Shown: one piece after another, positions 25,912 through 35,221 of the stretch | How positions within the stretch are numbered: position 1 is the stretch's first letter | Layout of the letters: the number at the start of each line of letters is the position of its first letter | Assembly: GCA_026708505.1 (NCBI GenBank) | Contig: JAPOUU010000092.1 | Location: 1 to 48,992, forward strand | Direction of reading: 5' to 3' | Source of the DNA: Hyphomicrobiales bacterium | Lineage (GTDB): Bacteria > Pseudomonadota > Alphaproteobacteria > JAPOUT01 | DNA: 48,992 nucleotides | Made by a program: the position numbers and the translations under genes | Notes under the pieces: model-generated | The model's input: the letters and a program-made list of their open reading frames with translations, nothing else | Database searches by the model: none | What the model was told of the DNA's origin: nothing

Positions 25912-28614
25912 CTAGTCAAGATTTGCGCGAAGCACAAACGGCAAAATCCCGCCGCTGCGGAAATATGCCAGCTCGCTATCGGTGTCTATACGGCATAACA
26001 GCGCGCATTTGTCCTGTTTGCCGTCGGAACGGCGCACTTGCAGCGCAAGTTTCTTGCCCGGGGCGAGCCCGTCGGCTACTCCCGATAATGTGACCGCCTC
26101 GGAGCCGTCCAGGCCCTTGCCGCCGAAAAGTTTGCGCCAGCCGAATCCGTCGGCGAATTGCAACGGCAGCACGCCCATCCCGATCAGGTTGGAGCGATGA
26201 ATGCGCTCAAAGGAACTCGCAACCACCGCCCGAACGCCCAGCAGCCGGGTGCCCTTGGCCGCCCAGTCGCGGCTCGAACCGGTGCCGTATTCCTTGCCCG
26301 CGAACACGACCAGGTCGACATTGCGCTCCCGGTATTTCATTGCGGCATCGTAAATGGGCATCTCCTTGCCTTCGGGATGCAGCAAAGTGACGCCTCCCGT
26401 TGTTTTCGGAGTCATTTGGTTTTGCAGGCGCACGTTTGCAAAAGTTCCGCGCATCATCACTTCGTGGTTGCCGCGCCTTGAACCGTATGAGTTGAACTCC
26501 AGAGGTTTTACTTTGTGGTCGGTAAGGTAACGTCCGGCGGGCGAGTCCTGCTTGATTGCGCCCGCGGGAGAGATGTGGTCCGTCGTGATGGAGTCATCGA
26601 ACAGGCCGAGTATGCGCGCATCCTCAATGTCGCCGGCGTCTTGTTTGCCGGCCGTCTTCTTAATGTCGTCCAGGAAGGGGGGGCGTTGAACGTATGTCGA
26701 GTCGCTTTCCCAATCGTAGGTGTCTCCCTTGCCCGTTGCCATCTTGCGCCATTGCGCATCGCCCTCGAAGAGGTCTCCGTATCGTTCGCGGAACATGGAC
26801 GGGCGCAGGCATTTTCGCATCACCCGGGTAATCTCCTCGGTGCTCGGCCAAATGTCCCGCAAGAACACCGGTTTGCCCTTGTGCTCGCCCAGGGGCTCGC
26901 GCGCGAAGTCTTTGCGCATGGTTCCTGCAAGGGCGTAGGCGACCACCAGCATCGGCGATGCGAGATAGTTGGCGTATACGTCGGCATTGATGCGTCCTTC
27001 GAAGTTGCGGTTGCCCGACAACACTCCCGCTGTCACCAGCGAATGCTTGCGGATGGTTGCGGAGATTTTTTCATCCAGGGGGCCGGAGTTGCCGATGCAG
27101 GTCGTGCAGCCATAACCGACGAGATAGAAACCGAGTTTGTTAAGCGATGTCTCCAGGCCGGATGCCTCAAGATATTCGCTCACCACCTTTGATCCCGGCG
27201 CGAGAGAAGTCTTGACCCACGGAGCTACGTGCAAACCTTTCGCTACGGCGTTGCGCGCGAGCAGCCCCGCGCCCAGCATCACGGAAGGATTTGAAGTGTT
27301 CGTGCACGAAGTTATCGCCGCAATCACCACGTCCCCGTGGCCCAAGTCATGGTTTGCGCCGGGAACTTTGTAACGTTTGGATTTGTCCGTTTTGACCTTG
27401 AAGTCTTTTTCCAGGCTCTTGGGAAAGTTTTTGGCGAGGGTGTCCAGGTCGATGCGGTCTTGCGGGCGTTTCGGCCCCGCCAGACTCGCGACCACGTCGC
27501 CCAGATCCAACTCCAGCGTTTTTGAGAACAACGGTTCCTTCGAGCGACTCGTATGAAAGATTCCCTGGGCTTTTGCATACGCTTCAACCCGGCGCACGAC
27601 GCCCGGCGGCCGCGCGCTTGCCTTGAGATAACGAATGGTCTCGGCGTCAATCGGGAAAAATCCGCAGGTTGCCCCGTACTCGGGCGCCATGTTGGCGATG
27701 GTTGCGCGGTCTTCGAGGGACAGGTTCGACATGCCCGGTCCGTAAAACTCGACGAATTTGCCGACGACTCCCTCGGCGCGAAGCATTTGCGTGACGGTCA
27801 AGACGGTATCCGTTGCGGTTGCGCCTTCGCGCAGCTTTCCGGTGAGACGGAAGCCGACGACTTCGGGTATGAGCATGGAGATCGGCTGTCCCAGCATTAC
27901 CGCTTCCGCTTCAATGCCTCCCACGCCCCATCCCAGGACGGACAAGCCGTTGATCATGGTGGTGTGGCTGTCGGTTCCAACGACGCTGTCGGGATAGGCT
28001 AGGGTGGCGCCCTCCGTCTTGTCGGCACGCACGAGTTGCGCGAGATGCTCGAGATTAACCTGGTGGCAGATGCCCGTTCCCGGAGGAACAACCCGAAAGT
28101 TTTCAAACGCTTGCGCGCCCCACCGCAGGAAGGCGTAACGTTCCCGGTTGCGCTGATACTCCATCTCGACGTTTTTCTTGAACGAGCTTTTCAATCCGAA
28201 GAAATCCACCATCACGGAGTGATCGATGACGAGGTCGACGGGCGTAAGCGGGGTGATGTTGCTTGCGGGCGCTCCCAGGCGGACGGTGGCGTCGCGCAGG
28301 GCGGCGAGGTCGGCGAGCGCGGGAACGCCGGTGAAATCCTGCATCAGCACCCGGGCCGGATGGAAGGCGATTTCCCGCTCGGAGCGGCGCTTCTTTCCCC
28401 AGGATGCGAGCGCCTTGATGTCTTCGCGTTTGACATGGTGCCCGTCTTCGTGGCGCAGCAGGTTTTCCAGAAGGATTTTCAAACTGACCGGCAGGCGCGA
28501 GACCCCCGCAAGTATGTTTTTTTCGGCGTCCTTGAGGCTGTGGTAGGCGTAGGTTTTCGAACCCTCGCGGAACTTGCGTAAAGTCTTGAAACTGTCGAGA
28601 CTCTGCTTCGACAT
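25912..28614 (-). CDS. acnA: Aconitate hydratase A
   Basis: A 900-residue monomeric aconitase that converts citrate to isocitrate in the TCA cycle. The 4Fe-4S ligands lie in AITSCTNTSNPSVM and GYGCTTCIGNSG. The substrate-binding region DSVVGTDSHTTMINGL and the swivel domain AGKEYGTGSSRDWAAKG are present. Length and motif order match AcnA/IRP1 and not AcnB. It is translated from an ATG after GGGAGA, and a promoter-like site sits at 28657-28685. Confidence 0.97.
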   Translation of the reverse strand: MSKQSLDSFKTLRKFREGSKTYAYHSLKDAEKNILAGVSRLPVSLKILLENLLRHEDGHHVKREDIKALASWGKKRRSEREIAFHPARVLMQDFTGVPALADLAALRDATVRLGAPASNITPLTPVDLVIDHSVMVDFFGLKSSFKKNVEMEYQRNRERYAFLRWGAQAFENFRVVPPGTGICHQVNLEHLAQLVRADKTEGATLAYPDSVVGTDSHTTMINGLSVLGWGVGGIEAEAVMLGQPISMLIPEVVGFRLTGKLREGATATDTVLTVTQMLRAEGVVGKFVEFYGPGMSNLSLEDRATIANMAPEYGATCGFFPIDAETIRYLKASARPPGVVRRVEAYAKAQGIFHTSRSKEPLFSKTLELDLGDVVASLAGPKRPQDRIDLDTLAKNFPKSLEKDFKVKTDKSKRYKVPGANHDLGHGDVVIAAITSCTNTSNPSVMLGAGLLARNAVAKGLHVAPWVKTSLAPGSKVVSEYLEASGLETSLNKLGFYLVGYGCTTCIGNSGPLDEKISATIRKHSLVTAGVLSGNRNFEGRINADVYANYLASPMLVVAYALAGTMRKDFAREPLGEHKGKPVFLRDIWPSTEEITRVMRKCLRPSMFRERYGDLFEGDAQWRKMATGKGDTYDWESDSTYVQRPPFLDDIKKTAGKQDAGDIEDARILGLFDDSITTDHISPAGAIKQDSPAGRYLTDHKVKPLEFNSYGSRRGNHEVMMRGTFANVRLQNQMTPKTTGGVTLLHPEGKEMPIYDAAMKYRERNVDLVVFAGKEYGTGSSRDWAAKGTRLLGVRAVVASSFERIHRSNLIGMGVLPLQFADGFGWRKLFGGKGLDGSEAVTLSGVADGLAPGKKLALQVRRSDGKQDKCALLCRIDTDSELAYFRSGGILPFVLRANLD

Positions 28615-28650
28615 GGAAATCTCCCTTTCGTAATTACGATGTTGAACTTA

Positions 28651-28685
28651 ACGGGGATTATACACAAAACCCCGTCCAAAGTCCA
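28651..28685 (-). promoter_or_regulatory. Putative acnA promoter with flanking inverted repeat
   Basis: On the minus strand TGGACT (28685-28680) and TATAAT (28662-28657) are 17 bp apart, upstream of acnA. The -10 lies inside an inverted repeat with arms ACGGGG (28651-28656) and CCCCGT (28670-28675), which may be an operator or an RNA hairpin at the 5' end. Confidence 0.5.
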
Positions 28686-28733
28686 TTTTTAGACAAAGCG
28701 GTTGTGATGCTTGGGAAAACGGAAAGACACGCA

Positions 28734-28871
28734 TTATTGGGCTATCAGTATGATAAGCAAGAGGACAAGGCAAATTACCACAAGCATCTTCAAAACCCCC
28801 CGGATGAATCCGAGAAGGTCTCCATCGGCGAGGATGTAAATAATCAGCACGATGATTAAAAATTCCAACAT
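28734..28871 (-). CDS. 45-residue double-hydrophobic small membrane protein
   Basis: A short frame between acnA and the first exporter. It reads as hydrophobic stretch (residues 2-14), a short polar turn ADGDLLGFIRG, and a second hydrophobic stretch (about 26-44) ending IAQ. Two membrane helices in a hairpin are plausible. No clear Shine-Dalgarno precedes the ATG, and I recognise no family. It might instead be a remnant. Confidence 0.45.
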   Translation of the reverse strand: MLEFLIIVLIIYILADGDLLGFIRGVLKMLVVICLVLLLIILIAQ

Positions 28872-28900
28872 AACCGGTTTGCCGCAGGAATTGGGGATTG

Positions 28901-29509
28901 CTAATCAAGGAACAGGAACAGCCCGGAAAGCCCCATCAATACTCCCATGATGATGTTGTAAATCCGAAACCGCAAAGGTGTGTTCAAAAAGCCCCGTATC
29001 AAAGAGCCGAACAACGCCCAGGACGGCGCTGAAGTCATTCCTGCGCAAAGGAACGGAAAGGCCAGCAGCAAAGCTTCCAGGATTAAATGCTCTCCTTCCG
29101 AATGCGCCGAAACTATCGCAAGGATGGCTCCCCAGGATTTCGGATTGATCCATTGAAAGCCTGCCGCTTTTAGGAAACTCCAAGGTTTGTCGGCGGAGGA
29201 GCCGTCCTCCGAGTCCCTGGGGAAGGGCATGCTGACAATCTTCCAGCAAATCCACAACAAAACCACGGCTCCCACAATCCGCACCCCGTCTTGAAGCCAG
29301 GTGTGCGTTTGAAACAACTCCCCCAGCCCCAGCGCGATGCAAAAAACCATCGGAGGGAGCCCGAACGCTATTCCGAAGACGAGAGGAAGCGTGCGTCGAA
29401 ACCCGAATCGCGCACCGGAGAGAGTCAGCAGAAGGTTGTTGGGTCCCGGCGTCCAGGTGGCGGTGAAGGCAAACAGAAACAGTGCCGTCATTACTTCCCA
29501 GGATATCAT
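28901..29509 (-). CDS. LysE/RhtB-family amino-acid exporter, copy 1
   Basis: A 202-residue membrane protein with about six hydrophobic segments. The family signature TPGPNNLLLTLSGARFG follows the first helix, and NPKSWG lies mid-protein. RhtB-type proteins export amino acids such as threonine, homoserine, leucine or lysine. GGGAGG lies 5 bp before the ATG at 29509; the TTG three bases earlier is less likely. Most similar in this window to copies 2, 3 and 4, so it probably arose by local duplication. Last of three copies reading away from the MocR gene. Confidence 0.9.
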   Translation of the reverse strand: MISWEVMTALFLFAFTATWTPGPNNLLLTLSGARFGFRRTLPLVFGIAFGLPPMVFCIALGLGELFQTHTWLQDGVRIVGAVVLLWICWKIVSMPFPRDSEDGSSADKPWSFLKAAGFQWINPKSWGAILAIVSAHSEGEHLILEALLLAFPFLCAGMTSAPSWALFGSLIRGFLNTPLRFRIYNIIMGVLMGLSGLFLFLD

Positions 29510-29628
29510 CAAGAGCCTCCCTTACATGTCTGAAAAACAAAACACTCCGGCAATCTCCGGCGGGAGACTCCTTTTGTGATTGCAAGATAGGACTTATTCT
29601 AAATCGAAAATCCCGGATGCGCCAGAGT

Positions 29629-30240
29629 TCACACGTCAAGGAACAGGAACAAACCCGAAATCCCCATCAGTCCTCCCATGAGGACATTGTAAATCCGAAA
29701 CCGCAGCGGCGTGCTTAAAAAGTTTCGTATCAAAGAGCCGAACAACGCCCAGGACGGCGCCGAGGTCAGGCCTGAGCAAATGAACGGAAAGGCAAGCAAT
29801 ACGCCCTCCAGGAGCAGATGCTCTCCCGTTGAGTATGCCGAGACGATTGCAAGCGAGGTTCCCCAAGACTTCGGATTGATTAATTGGAATCCTACCGCTT
29901 TCAAAAAACCCCAGGGTTTGCCGGCCGCGGAGTTATTCTCCGAGTCCTTGGGAAAAGGGATGCTGACAATTTTCCAGCAAATCCACAAGAACACCAAGGC
30001 TCCCACAATGCGCACTCCGTCCTGAATCCAGGGCTGCGTCCGGAATAATTCTCCCAATCCCAGCGCCACGCAAAAAACCATTGGAGGGAGCCCGAGCGCC
30101 ACCCCCAGAATAAGGGGGATCGAACGCCGAAATCCGAAGCGTGAACCGGAACTCGCCAGCAGGATGTTGTTGGGTCCCGGCGTCCATGTGGCGGTGAAGG
30201 CGAACAGAAACAGCGCCGCTATTACTTCCCAGGATGCCAT
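29629..30240 (-). CDS. LysE/RhtB-family amino-acid exporter, copy 2
   Basis: A 203-residue paralogue of copy 1 with the same order of segments (WTPGPNNILLASSGSRFGFRRS, RTQPWIQDGVRIVGA, NPKSWGTSLAIVSAYSTGEH, in short form). Compared with copy 3 it is nearly the same in the central part. AAGGAG is 7 bp before the ATG. A gap of about 120 bp to copy 1 and about 50 bp to copy 3 leaves room for separate promoters, but I could not identify one. Confidence 0.9.
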   Translation of the reverse strand: MASWEVIAALFLFAFTATWTPGPNNILLASSGSRFGFRRSIPLILGVALGLPPMVFCVALGLGELFRTQPWIQDGVRIVGALVFLWICWKIVSIPFPKDSENNSAAGKPWGFLKAVGFQLINPKSWGTSLAIVSAYSTGEHLLLEGVLLAFPFICSGLTSAPSWALFGSLIRNFLSTPLRFRIYNVLMGGLMGISGLFLFLDV

Positions 30241-30293
30241 CAAAAATCTCCTTGTTTTATGTCACTCATTTCACAATCCGCGTGCAACAGATC

Positions 30294-30905
30294 TTACGCA
30301 TCAAGGAAGAGGAACAGACCGGAAAGTCCCATCAGTCCTCCCATGATGATGTTGTAAATCCGAAATCGCAGCGGCGTGTTTAAAAATCCCCGTATCAAGG
30401 CGCCGAACAGCACCCATGCAGGCGACGAAGTCAGCCCTGCACAAATAAACGGAAAGGCAAGCAGCGCGCCCTCCAGGAGCAGATGCTCTCCGGTTGAATA
30501 TGCCGAGACGATTGCAAGGGAGGTTCCCCAGGACTTCGGGTTGATCCATTGAAACCCCGCCGCTTTCAAAAAACTCCAAGGTTTGACCGTCGTAGAGTTA
30601 TTCTCCGAGTCTTTGGGAAAGGGAATGCTGACAATCTTCCAGCAAATCCACAAAAACACCAAGGCCCCTATAATGCGCACTCCGTTTTGAATCCAGGGCT
30701 GCGTTCGGAATAATTCTCCCAATCCCAGAGCCACGCAAAAAACCATCGCCGCGAGTCCGAGCGGCGCGCCCAGGATAAGCGGGACCGAACGCCAAAATCC
30801 GAAAAGCGCACCGGAGCTCGCCAGCAGAACGTTGTTGGGCCCCGGCGTCCAAGTAGCGGTAAAGGCAAACACGAGCAAAGCCGCTATTACTTCCCAGGAT
30901 GCCAT
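30294..30905 (-). CDS. LysE/RhtB-family amino-acid exporter, copy 3
   Basis: A 203-residue paralogue, first of the minus-strand trio and divergent from the MocR regulator 154 bp away. It has a strong AAAGGAGG ribosome site 6 bp before the ATG. It keeps TPGPNN and NPKSWG. The divergent layout makes it the most likely direct target of that regulator. Confidence 0.9.
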   Translation of the reverse strand: MASWEVIAALLVFAFTATWTPGPNNVLLASSGALFGFWRSVPLILGAPLGLAAMVFCVALGLGELFRTQPWIQNGVRIIGALVFLWICWKIVSIPFPKDSENNSTTVKPWSFLKAAGFQWINPKSWGTSLAIVSAYSTGEHLLLEGALLAFPFICAGLTSSPAWVLFGALIRGFLNTPLRFRIYNIIMGGLMGLSGLFLFLDA

Positions 30906-31002
30906 CGAAAACCTCCTTTACAGGTCAAATACGAACACATTTACGCACCCGTAATCGTGGTTTTTTCACGGGGCATGTTGTCGTGCGAATCATGTGCAAG
31001 AA

Positions 31003-31030
31003 TTGACACGATTTCTGTATGTGATACAAC
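31003..31030 (+). promoter_or_regulatory. MocR-gene promoter with palindromic operator over the -10
   Basis: TTGACA (31003-31008) and TACAAC (31025-31030) are 16 bp apart. The perfect inverted repeat TGTAT-GTG-ATACA (31016-31028) overlaps the -10, where a bound GntR-type dimer would block transcription. Self-regulation by the MocR protein is the simplest reading. Confidence 0.6.
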
Positions 31031-31059
31031 TTTTTTATTGTAATAAGGACTTAAACGTC

Positions 31060-32388
31060 ATGGTAAAGAAGCGCTACATGGAGCTGGCGACAATGGTGGA
31101 GGCGGGCATCAAAGCGGGAGATCTTCCTCCCGGCACAAGGCTGCCAACCCACAGGAATTTCGCCGAAAAACACGGAATTGCGCTGGCGACGGCCACGCGC
31201 ACCTATAATGAATTGAGGAAGCGGGGGTTAATTCTCGGAGAGGCCGGACGAGGCATGTTTGTGCGCGATAGCGCGCTTCCAATTACGCTCGGGCTTGAGC
31301 AGGATGTTAACAAAGGTCTCATCGATTTGGTGTTCAATACTCCCGGCAGCGCAACGGACTCAAAAGTGCTCAGGGAGGGATTGAGATGGATGGCGTCTTC
31401 CGGAGACCTCGAAGCCATGCTGCGCTACCAGCCGCATGGCGGGCGGTCGCATGAACGGAAAATATTTGCAAATTATCTCTCGTCCATTCACGGCGATATA
31501 GATTCCGAGAACCTTTTCATAACATCGGGCGCACAGCACGGACTCGCGATTGCCGTAATGGGGATCTTGTTGAACGGCGATACGGTTGGAACGGATCCTA
31601 TAATCTATCCGGGCCTCAAAGCGGCTGCGGCTCTGCACAGGGTGCCTCTCGTTAGTGTGTCCGGAGAAGAAGGGGTGATGGACCCGAAAGATTTGGAGCG
31701 GCAGTGCCGGAAAAAGAAACTCAAAGCCGTTTATTTGATGCCGACGGTTCACACTCCTTTGGGATCGGTTATGGACGAGAGCACGCGCTCGGCAATCATC
31801 AAGATTGCGCATAAGCATGACCTGCTCATCATTGAAGACAGCACGTACGCCTTTCTTGAGACCGATCCGCCGCCCAGTTTTCTAAGTTTGGTTCCGGAGC
31901 GCACCGTTCACGTGGGCGGGTTCTCAAAGAATATCGCCACCGGCCTGCGCATCGGCTTTCTTATTGTTCCGGATCGGTTCACGAATTTCATCTCCCGTTC
32001 CATCAGGGCGACGACGTGGAACACCCCTGCATTGATTTCGGCTTTGGTTACGCGCTGGATTGAAGACGGAACCATCACCAAGTTCGAAGCAACGAGGCGA
32101 AAGCACGGAGCCCGAGGACAAAAGATGTGCCGCAAAATTCTTCAAGACATCCCGATAATTTCCCACCCGAATGCGAGTTTTGCATGGATCCCGCTTCGCA
32201 AGGGCGCAAGGGCGGAGCCGATTATCACCCGCCTTTCCGAAAAAGGAATTGCGGTCTCTTCCGCGGTTCCCTTTTCGGTCGGTGATGCCGTTCCCCAGGC
32301 CTTGCGCATTGCCTTCGGCGGTGTTTCGGAGCAAGAATTGCGCTTCAGTTTGGAGTGCATACGCAGTGAAATAACTTCGGCGTCCTAG
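31060..32388 (+). CDS. MocR-type regulator: GntR winged helix fused to PLP aminotransferase-like domain
   Basis: A 442-residue protein. Residues about 1-70 are a GntR winged helix (LPPGTRLPTHRNFAEKHGIALATATRTYNEL in pieces), which binds DNA. The rest is a class I aminotransferase fold, with the PLP lysine expected in VGGFSKNIATGLRIGF. Such proteins sense amino acids, amines or PLP through the enzyme-like domain rather than catalysing. Its place among five exporters suggests it controls amino-acid export. The ATG at 31060 follows AAGGA; an earlier in-frame ATG at 30994 lies upstream of the promoter and was rejected. Confidence 0.9.
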   Translation: MVKKRYMELATMVEAGIKAGDLPPGTRLPTHRNFAEKHGIALATATRTYNELRKRGLILGEAGRGMFVRDSALPITLGLEQDVNKGLIDLVFNTPGSATDSKVLREGLRWMASSGDLEAMLRYQPHGGRSHERKIFANYLSSIHGDIDSENLFITSGAQHGLAIAVMGILLNGDTVGTDPIIYPGLKAAAALHRVPLVSVSGEEGVMDPKDLERQCRKKKLKAVYLMPTVHTPLGSVMDESTRSAIIKIAHKHDLLIIEDSTYAFLETDPPPSFLSLVPERTVHVGGFSKNIATGLRIGFLIVPDRFTNFISRSIRATTWNTPALISALVTRWIEDGTITKFEATRRKHGARGQKMCRKILQDIPIISHPNASFAWIPLRKGARAEPIITRLSEKGIAVSSAVPFSVGDAVPQALRIAFGGVSEQELRFSLECIRSEITSAS

Positions 32389-32402
32389 CGCGGTGAAAGA
32401 GT

Positions 32403-33023
32403 TCACATATCGAGAAACAGGAACAAGCCCGAAATCCCCATCAGCCCTCCCATGATGACATTGTAAACCCGAAACCGCAGCGGCGTGTTCAAAAAGCCCC
32501 GTATTAGAGTGCCGAACAACGCCCAGGACGGCGCCGAGGTCATTGATGCGCAAATGAACGGGAAGGCGAGCAGCATAGCCTCCAGGAGCAAATGCTCTCC
32601 CTTTGAATAGGCCGAGACTATCGCAAGGGCGGCTCCCCAGGATTTCGGGTTGATCCATTGGAAACCCGCCGCCTTCCAAAAACTCCAGGGCTTGTCGGCC
32701 GCGGAGTTGTCCTTCGAGTCCGCAGGGAAGGGGATGCTGACAATCTTCCAGCAAATCCACAGTAGCACCGCGGCTCCCACAATCCGCACTCCCTCTTGAA
32801 GCCAGGGTTGCGTTCGGAATAATTCTCCCAGTCCCATCGCAATGCAAAAGACCATCGGGGGAAATCCGAACGTTACTCCGAAGACGAGAGGAAGCGAGCG
32901 TCGAAATCCGAAGCGTGCGCCGGAGCTCGCCAGCAGAATGTTGTTGGGCCCCGGCGTCCAAGTGGCCGTAAAAGCGAACAACAGCAGGGCCGCCATTATC
33001 TCCCAGGATATTATCGAAGGCAT
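32403..33023 (-). CDS. LysE/RhtB-family amino-acid exporter, copy 4
   Basis: A 206-residue paralogue. Its N-terminus is a few residues longer (MPSIISWE) than that of copies 1-3. It begins 3 bp after the stop of copy 5 with no visible ribosome site, so it is probably translated by coupling. It is closest to copies 1-3 in sequence although it lies on the far side of the regulator. Its end is 14 bp from the convergent MocR gene. Confidence 0.9.
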   Translation of the reverse strand: MPSIISWEIMAALLLFAFTATWTPGPNNILLASSGARFGFRRSLPLVFGVTFGFPPMVFCIAMGLGELFRTQPWLQEGVRIVGAAVLLWICWKIVSIPFPADSKDNSAADKPWSFWKAAGFQWINPKSWGAALAIVSAYSKGEHLLLEAMLLAFPFICASMTSAPSWALFGTLIRGFLNTPLRFRVYNVIMGGLMGISGLFLFLDM

Positions 33024-33026
33024 TTT

Positions 33027-33641
33027 TTACACACCAAAGAACAAAAACACTCCGGAAATCCCCACCAGGGCACCCATAATCAAATTATAAACGCGAAACC
33101 GCAAGGGCGTGTTCAGGAATCCCCGGATGAAGGTGCCGAAGAGAGTCCATCCGTGCGCGGAGGTCAAACCGGATATAACAAATGGCACCGAACACAACAA
33201 CGCCTCGTATATCAGGCCGTCGCCGCGCGCGTGTGCCGAAATAACCGCGATGGCAAGCCCCCAGGCTTTCGGGTTAATCCATTGGAATGCGACCGCCTGG
33301 AGGAACCTCCACGGCCTGCCGACTTGAAATTGTCCCGTCCCGTCTTCTTTGGGGACGGGCAGGGTGGCAATGCGCCAGCAAATCCATCCGAGCACGGCGG
33401 CTCCGACGATACGCAAGACTTGCTGAAACCACGGCTGTGTTTGAAACAACTCTCCCAGTCCGAGCGCGACCAGGAAAATCATCATCGGAAATCCAAGCGC
33501 GACTCCCAGGGCGTGCGGAATGGTCCGGCGGAATCCGAACCGCGCGCCGGAATTCGTCAACAAAATATTATTGGGACCCGGCGTCCAAGTGGATGCAAAC
33601 GCAAACACCAGGAGCGCCGTGATTTCCTCCCAGGATATCAC
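33027..33641 (-). CDS. LysE/RhtB-family amino-acid exporter, copy 5
   Basis: A 204-residue exporter that keeps TPGPNNILLTNSGARFG and NPKAWG but is the most diverged of the five. It opens with a GTG at 33641, only 10 bp after ilvC, which places it at the end of an ilvB-ilvN-ilvC transcript. A role in releasing excess branched-chain amino acids or precursors is an inference from this position. Confidence 0.88.
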   Translation of the reverse strand: MISWEEITALLVFAFASTWTPGPNNILLTNSGARFGFRRTIPHALGVALGFPMMIFLVALGLGELFQTQPWFQQVLRIVGAAVLGWICWRIATLPVPKEDGTGQFQVGRPWRFLQAVAFQWINPKAWGLAIAVISAHARGDGLIYEALLCSVPFVISGLTSAHGWTLFGTFIRGFLNTPLRFRVYNLIMGALVGISGVFLFFGV

Positions 33642-33651
33642 GGAGAGCTCG

Positions 33652-34671
33652 TCAGTTTTTGTTGCGGTCGACCAGCGGTTTCGATGAGATCCACGGCATC
33701 ATCGAGCGCAGGCGCGCTCCGACTTCTTCGACCGGGTGTTCGGCGGCGCGCTGCCGCATGGCTTTGAAGCTCGTCTGGTTGACTTTGTTTTCGAGCATCC
33801 AGTTGCGGGTAAACCGGCCGCTTTGGATGTCCTCAAGGATGCGCTTCATCTCGCGCTTGACCCGCGTGTCAATCAGGCGCGGACCGCTGACATACTCGCC
33901 ATACTCGGCGGTGTTCGAGACGGAGTAGTTCATGTTCGCAATGCCGCCCTCGTAGATGAGATCAACAATGAGTTTGACCTCGTGGAGACATTCAAAATAC
34001 GCCATCTCGGGAGAGTAGCCCGCCTCGACGAGAGTCTCGTATCCGGCGTATATCAAGGAGGTGAGTCCGCCGCACAGAACGGCTTGCTCGCCGAAGAGAT
34101 CGGTTTCGCATTCTTCGCGGAAGGTGGTTTCAATGACGCCGGCGCGTCCGCCTCCGATGGCGCATGCATACGACAGTGCCAGTTCTTGCGCGTTGCCGGA
34201 GGTGTCGCGCTCGACGGCGAGCAGGCAGGGAACTCCGCCGCCCCGTTGGTATTCGGCCCGCACTGTGTGCCCGGGACCTTTGGGCGCGACCATTGCGACA
34301 TCGAGATCGTCGCGCGGCTCAATGAGATGGAAGTGGATGTTGAGTCCGTGGGCGAAGAGCAGTATGGCTTCTTTCTTGAGGTTCTTGGCGAGATGGTTTT
34401 GGTAGATTTCGCCTTGAAGTTCATCGGGTGCAAGCATCATGACGACATCCGCCCAGCTTGCGGCTTCATCAATGGAAAGCGTCTTCAAGCCTTCGCCTTT
34501 TGCCTTGGCAATGGATGCGGAACCCTCGCGCAGCGCTACGGCAACGTCTTTCACTCCGCTGTCTCGCAGGTTCAGGGCGTGTGCATGTCCTTGGCTTCCA
34601 TAGCCGATGATTGCAACTTTGCGTGTTTTGATGAGTCCGATATCGGCGTCGCGGTCGTAATAGATGCGCAT
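33652..34671 (-). CDS. ilvC: Ketol-acid reductoisomerase (NADP+)
   Basis: A 339-residue class I enzyme. The N-terminal Rossmann domain has [18 protein letters not shown] for NADPH. The C-terminal knotted domain holds the metal-binding acidic residues (around [18 protein letters not shown]). It turns acetolactate and acetohydroxybutyrate into the dihydroxy acids that IlvD uses. Third gene of ilvB-ilvN-ilvC; ilvN ends 3 bp upstream. Confidence 0.97.
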   Translation of the reverse strand: MRIYYDRDADIGLIKTRKVAIIGYGSQGHAHALNLRDSGVKDVAVALREGSASIAKAKGEGLKTLSIDEAASWADVVMMLAPDELQGEIYQNHLAKNLKKEAILLFAHGLNIHFHLIEPRDDLDVAMVAPKGPGHTVRAEYQRGGGVPCLLAVERDTSGNAQELALSYACAIGGGRAGVIETTFREECETDLFGEQAVLCGGLTSLIYAGYETLVEAGYSPEMAYFECLHEVKLIVDLIYEGGIANMNYSVSNTAEYGEYVSGPRLIDTRVKREMKRILEDIQSGRFTRNWMLENKVNQTSFKAMRQRAAEHPVEEVGARLRSMMPWISSKPLVDRNKN

Positions 34672-34674
34672 GGG

Positions 34675-35211
34675 TTACTCCTGTTCGTTTGTGTTAGCGC
34701 CACGTGCGATTGCTGTTACGCCGGTGCGCGAGATCTCCTGCAATCCGAGCGGACGCATGAGGTTGATGAAGGCGTCAATTTTATCAGACGCTCCTGTGAT
34801 TTCGAAAACGAAAGAACTGTGTGTCGTGTCGAGGACTCTTGCGCGGAAGGCGTCGGAAAGCCGCAGCGCCTCGACTCGCTTTTCTCCGGTGCCGACGACT
34901 TTGACGAGAGCCATTTCGCGCTCAACGTGCGGAATGTCCATGGAGAAGTCGACGACTTCACGCACGGGAACGAGGCGCCCGAGTTGCGCTTTGATTTGCT
35001 CAATAACCATGGGCGTACCGATGGCCGCAACAGTTATGAGGGAGGTGTGCGCATCGGCGTCCACCTCGGCTACGGTCAGCGTGTCGATGTTGTATCCGCG
35101 CCCCGAAAACAGACCGGCAATGCGGGCGAGCACGCCGGCTTCGTTATCGACCAGCACGGTAATGACGTGGCGTTCGCTTTCGCCGGTATCGGGAACGGGA
35201 GAGTAAGCCAT
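34675..35211 (-). CDS. ilvN: Acetolactate synthase small (regulatory) subunit
   Basis: A 178-residue protein with an N-terminal ACT domain (HVITVLVDNEAGVLARIAGLFSGRGYNIDTL, quoted in part only for shape) and a C-terminal domain with FVFEITG and GLQEISRTGV. It binds the catalytic subunit and gives feedback inhibition by valine. The gene name ilvH is also in use for this group. It lies 10 bp after ilvB. Confidence 0.95.
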   Translation of the reverse strand: MAYSPVPDTGESERHVITVLVDNEAGVLARIAGLFSGRGYNIDTLTVAEVDADAHTSLITVAAIGTPMVIEQIKAQLGRLVPVREVVDFSMDIPHVEREMALVKVVGTGEKRVEALRLSDAFRARVLDTTHSSFVFEITGASDKIDAFINLMRPLGLQEISRTGVTAIARGANTNEQE

Positions 35212-35221
35212 CGGCGTTTAA

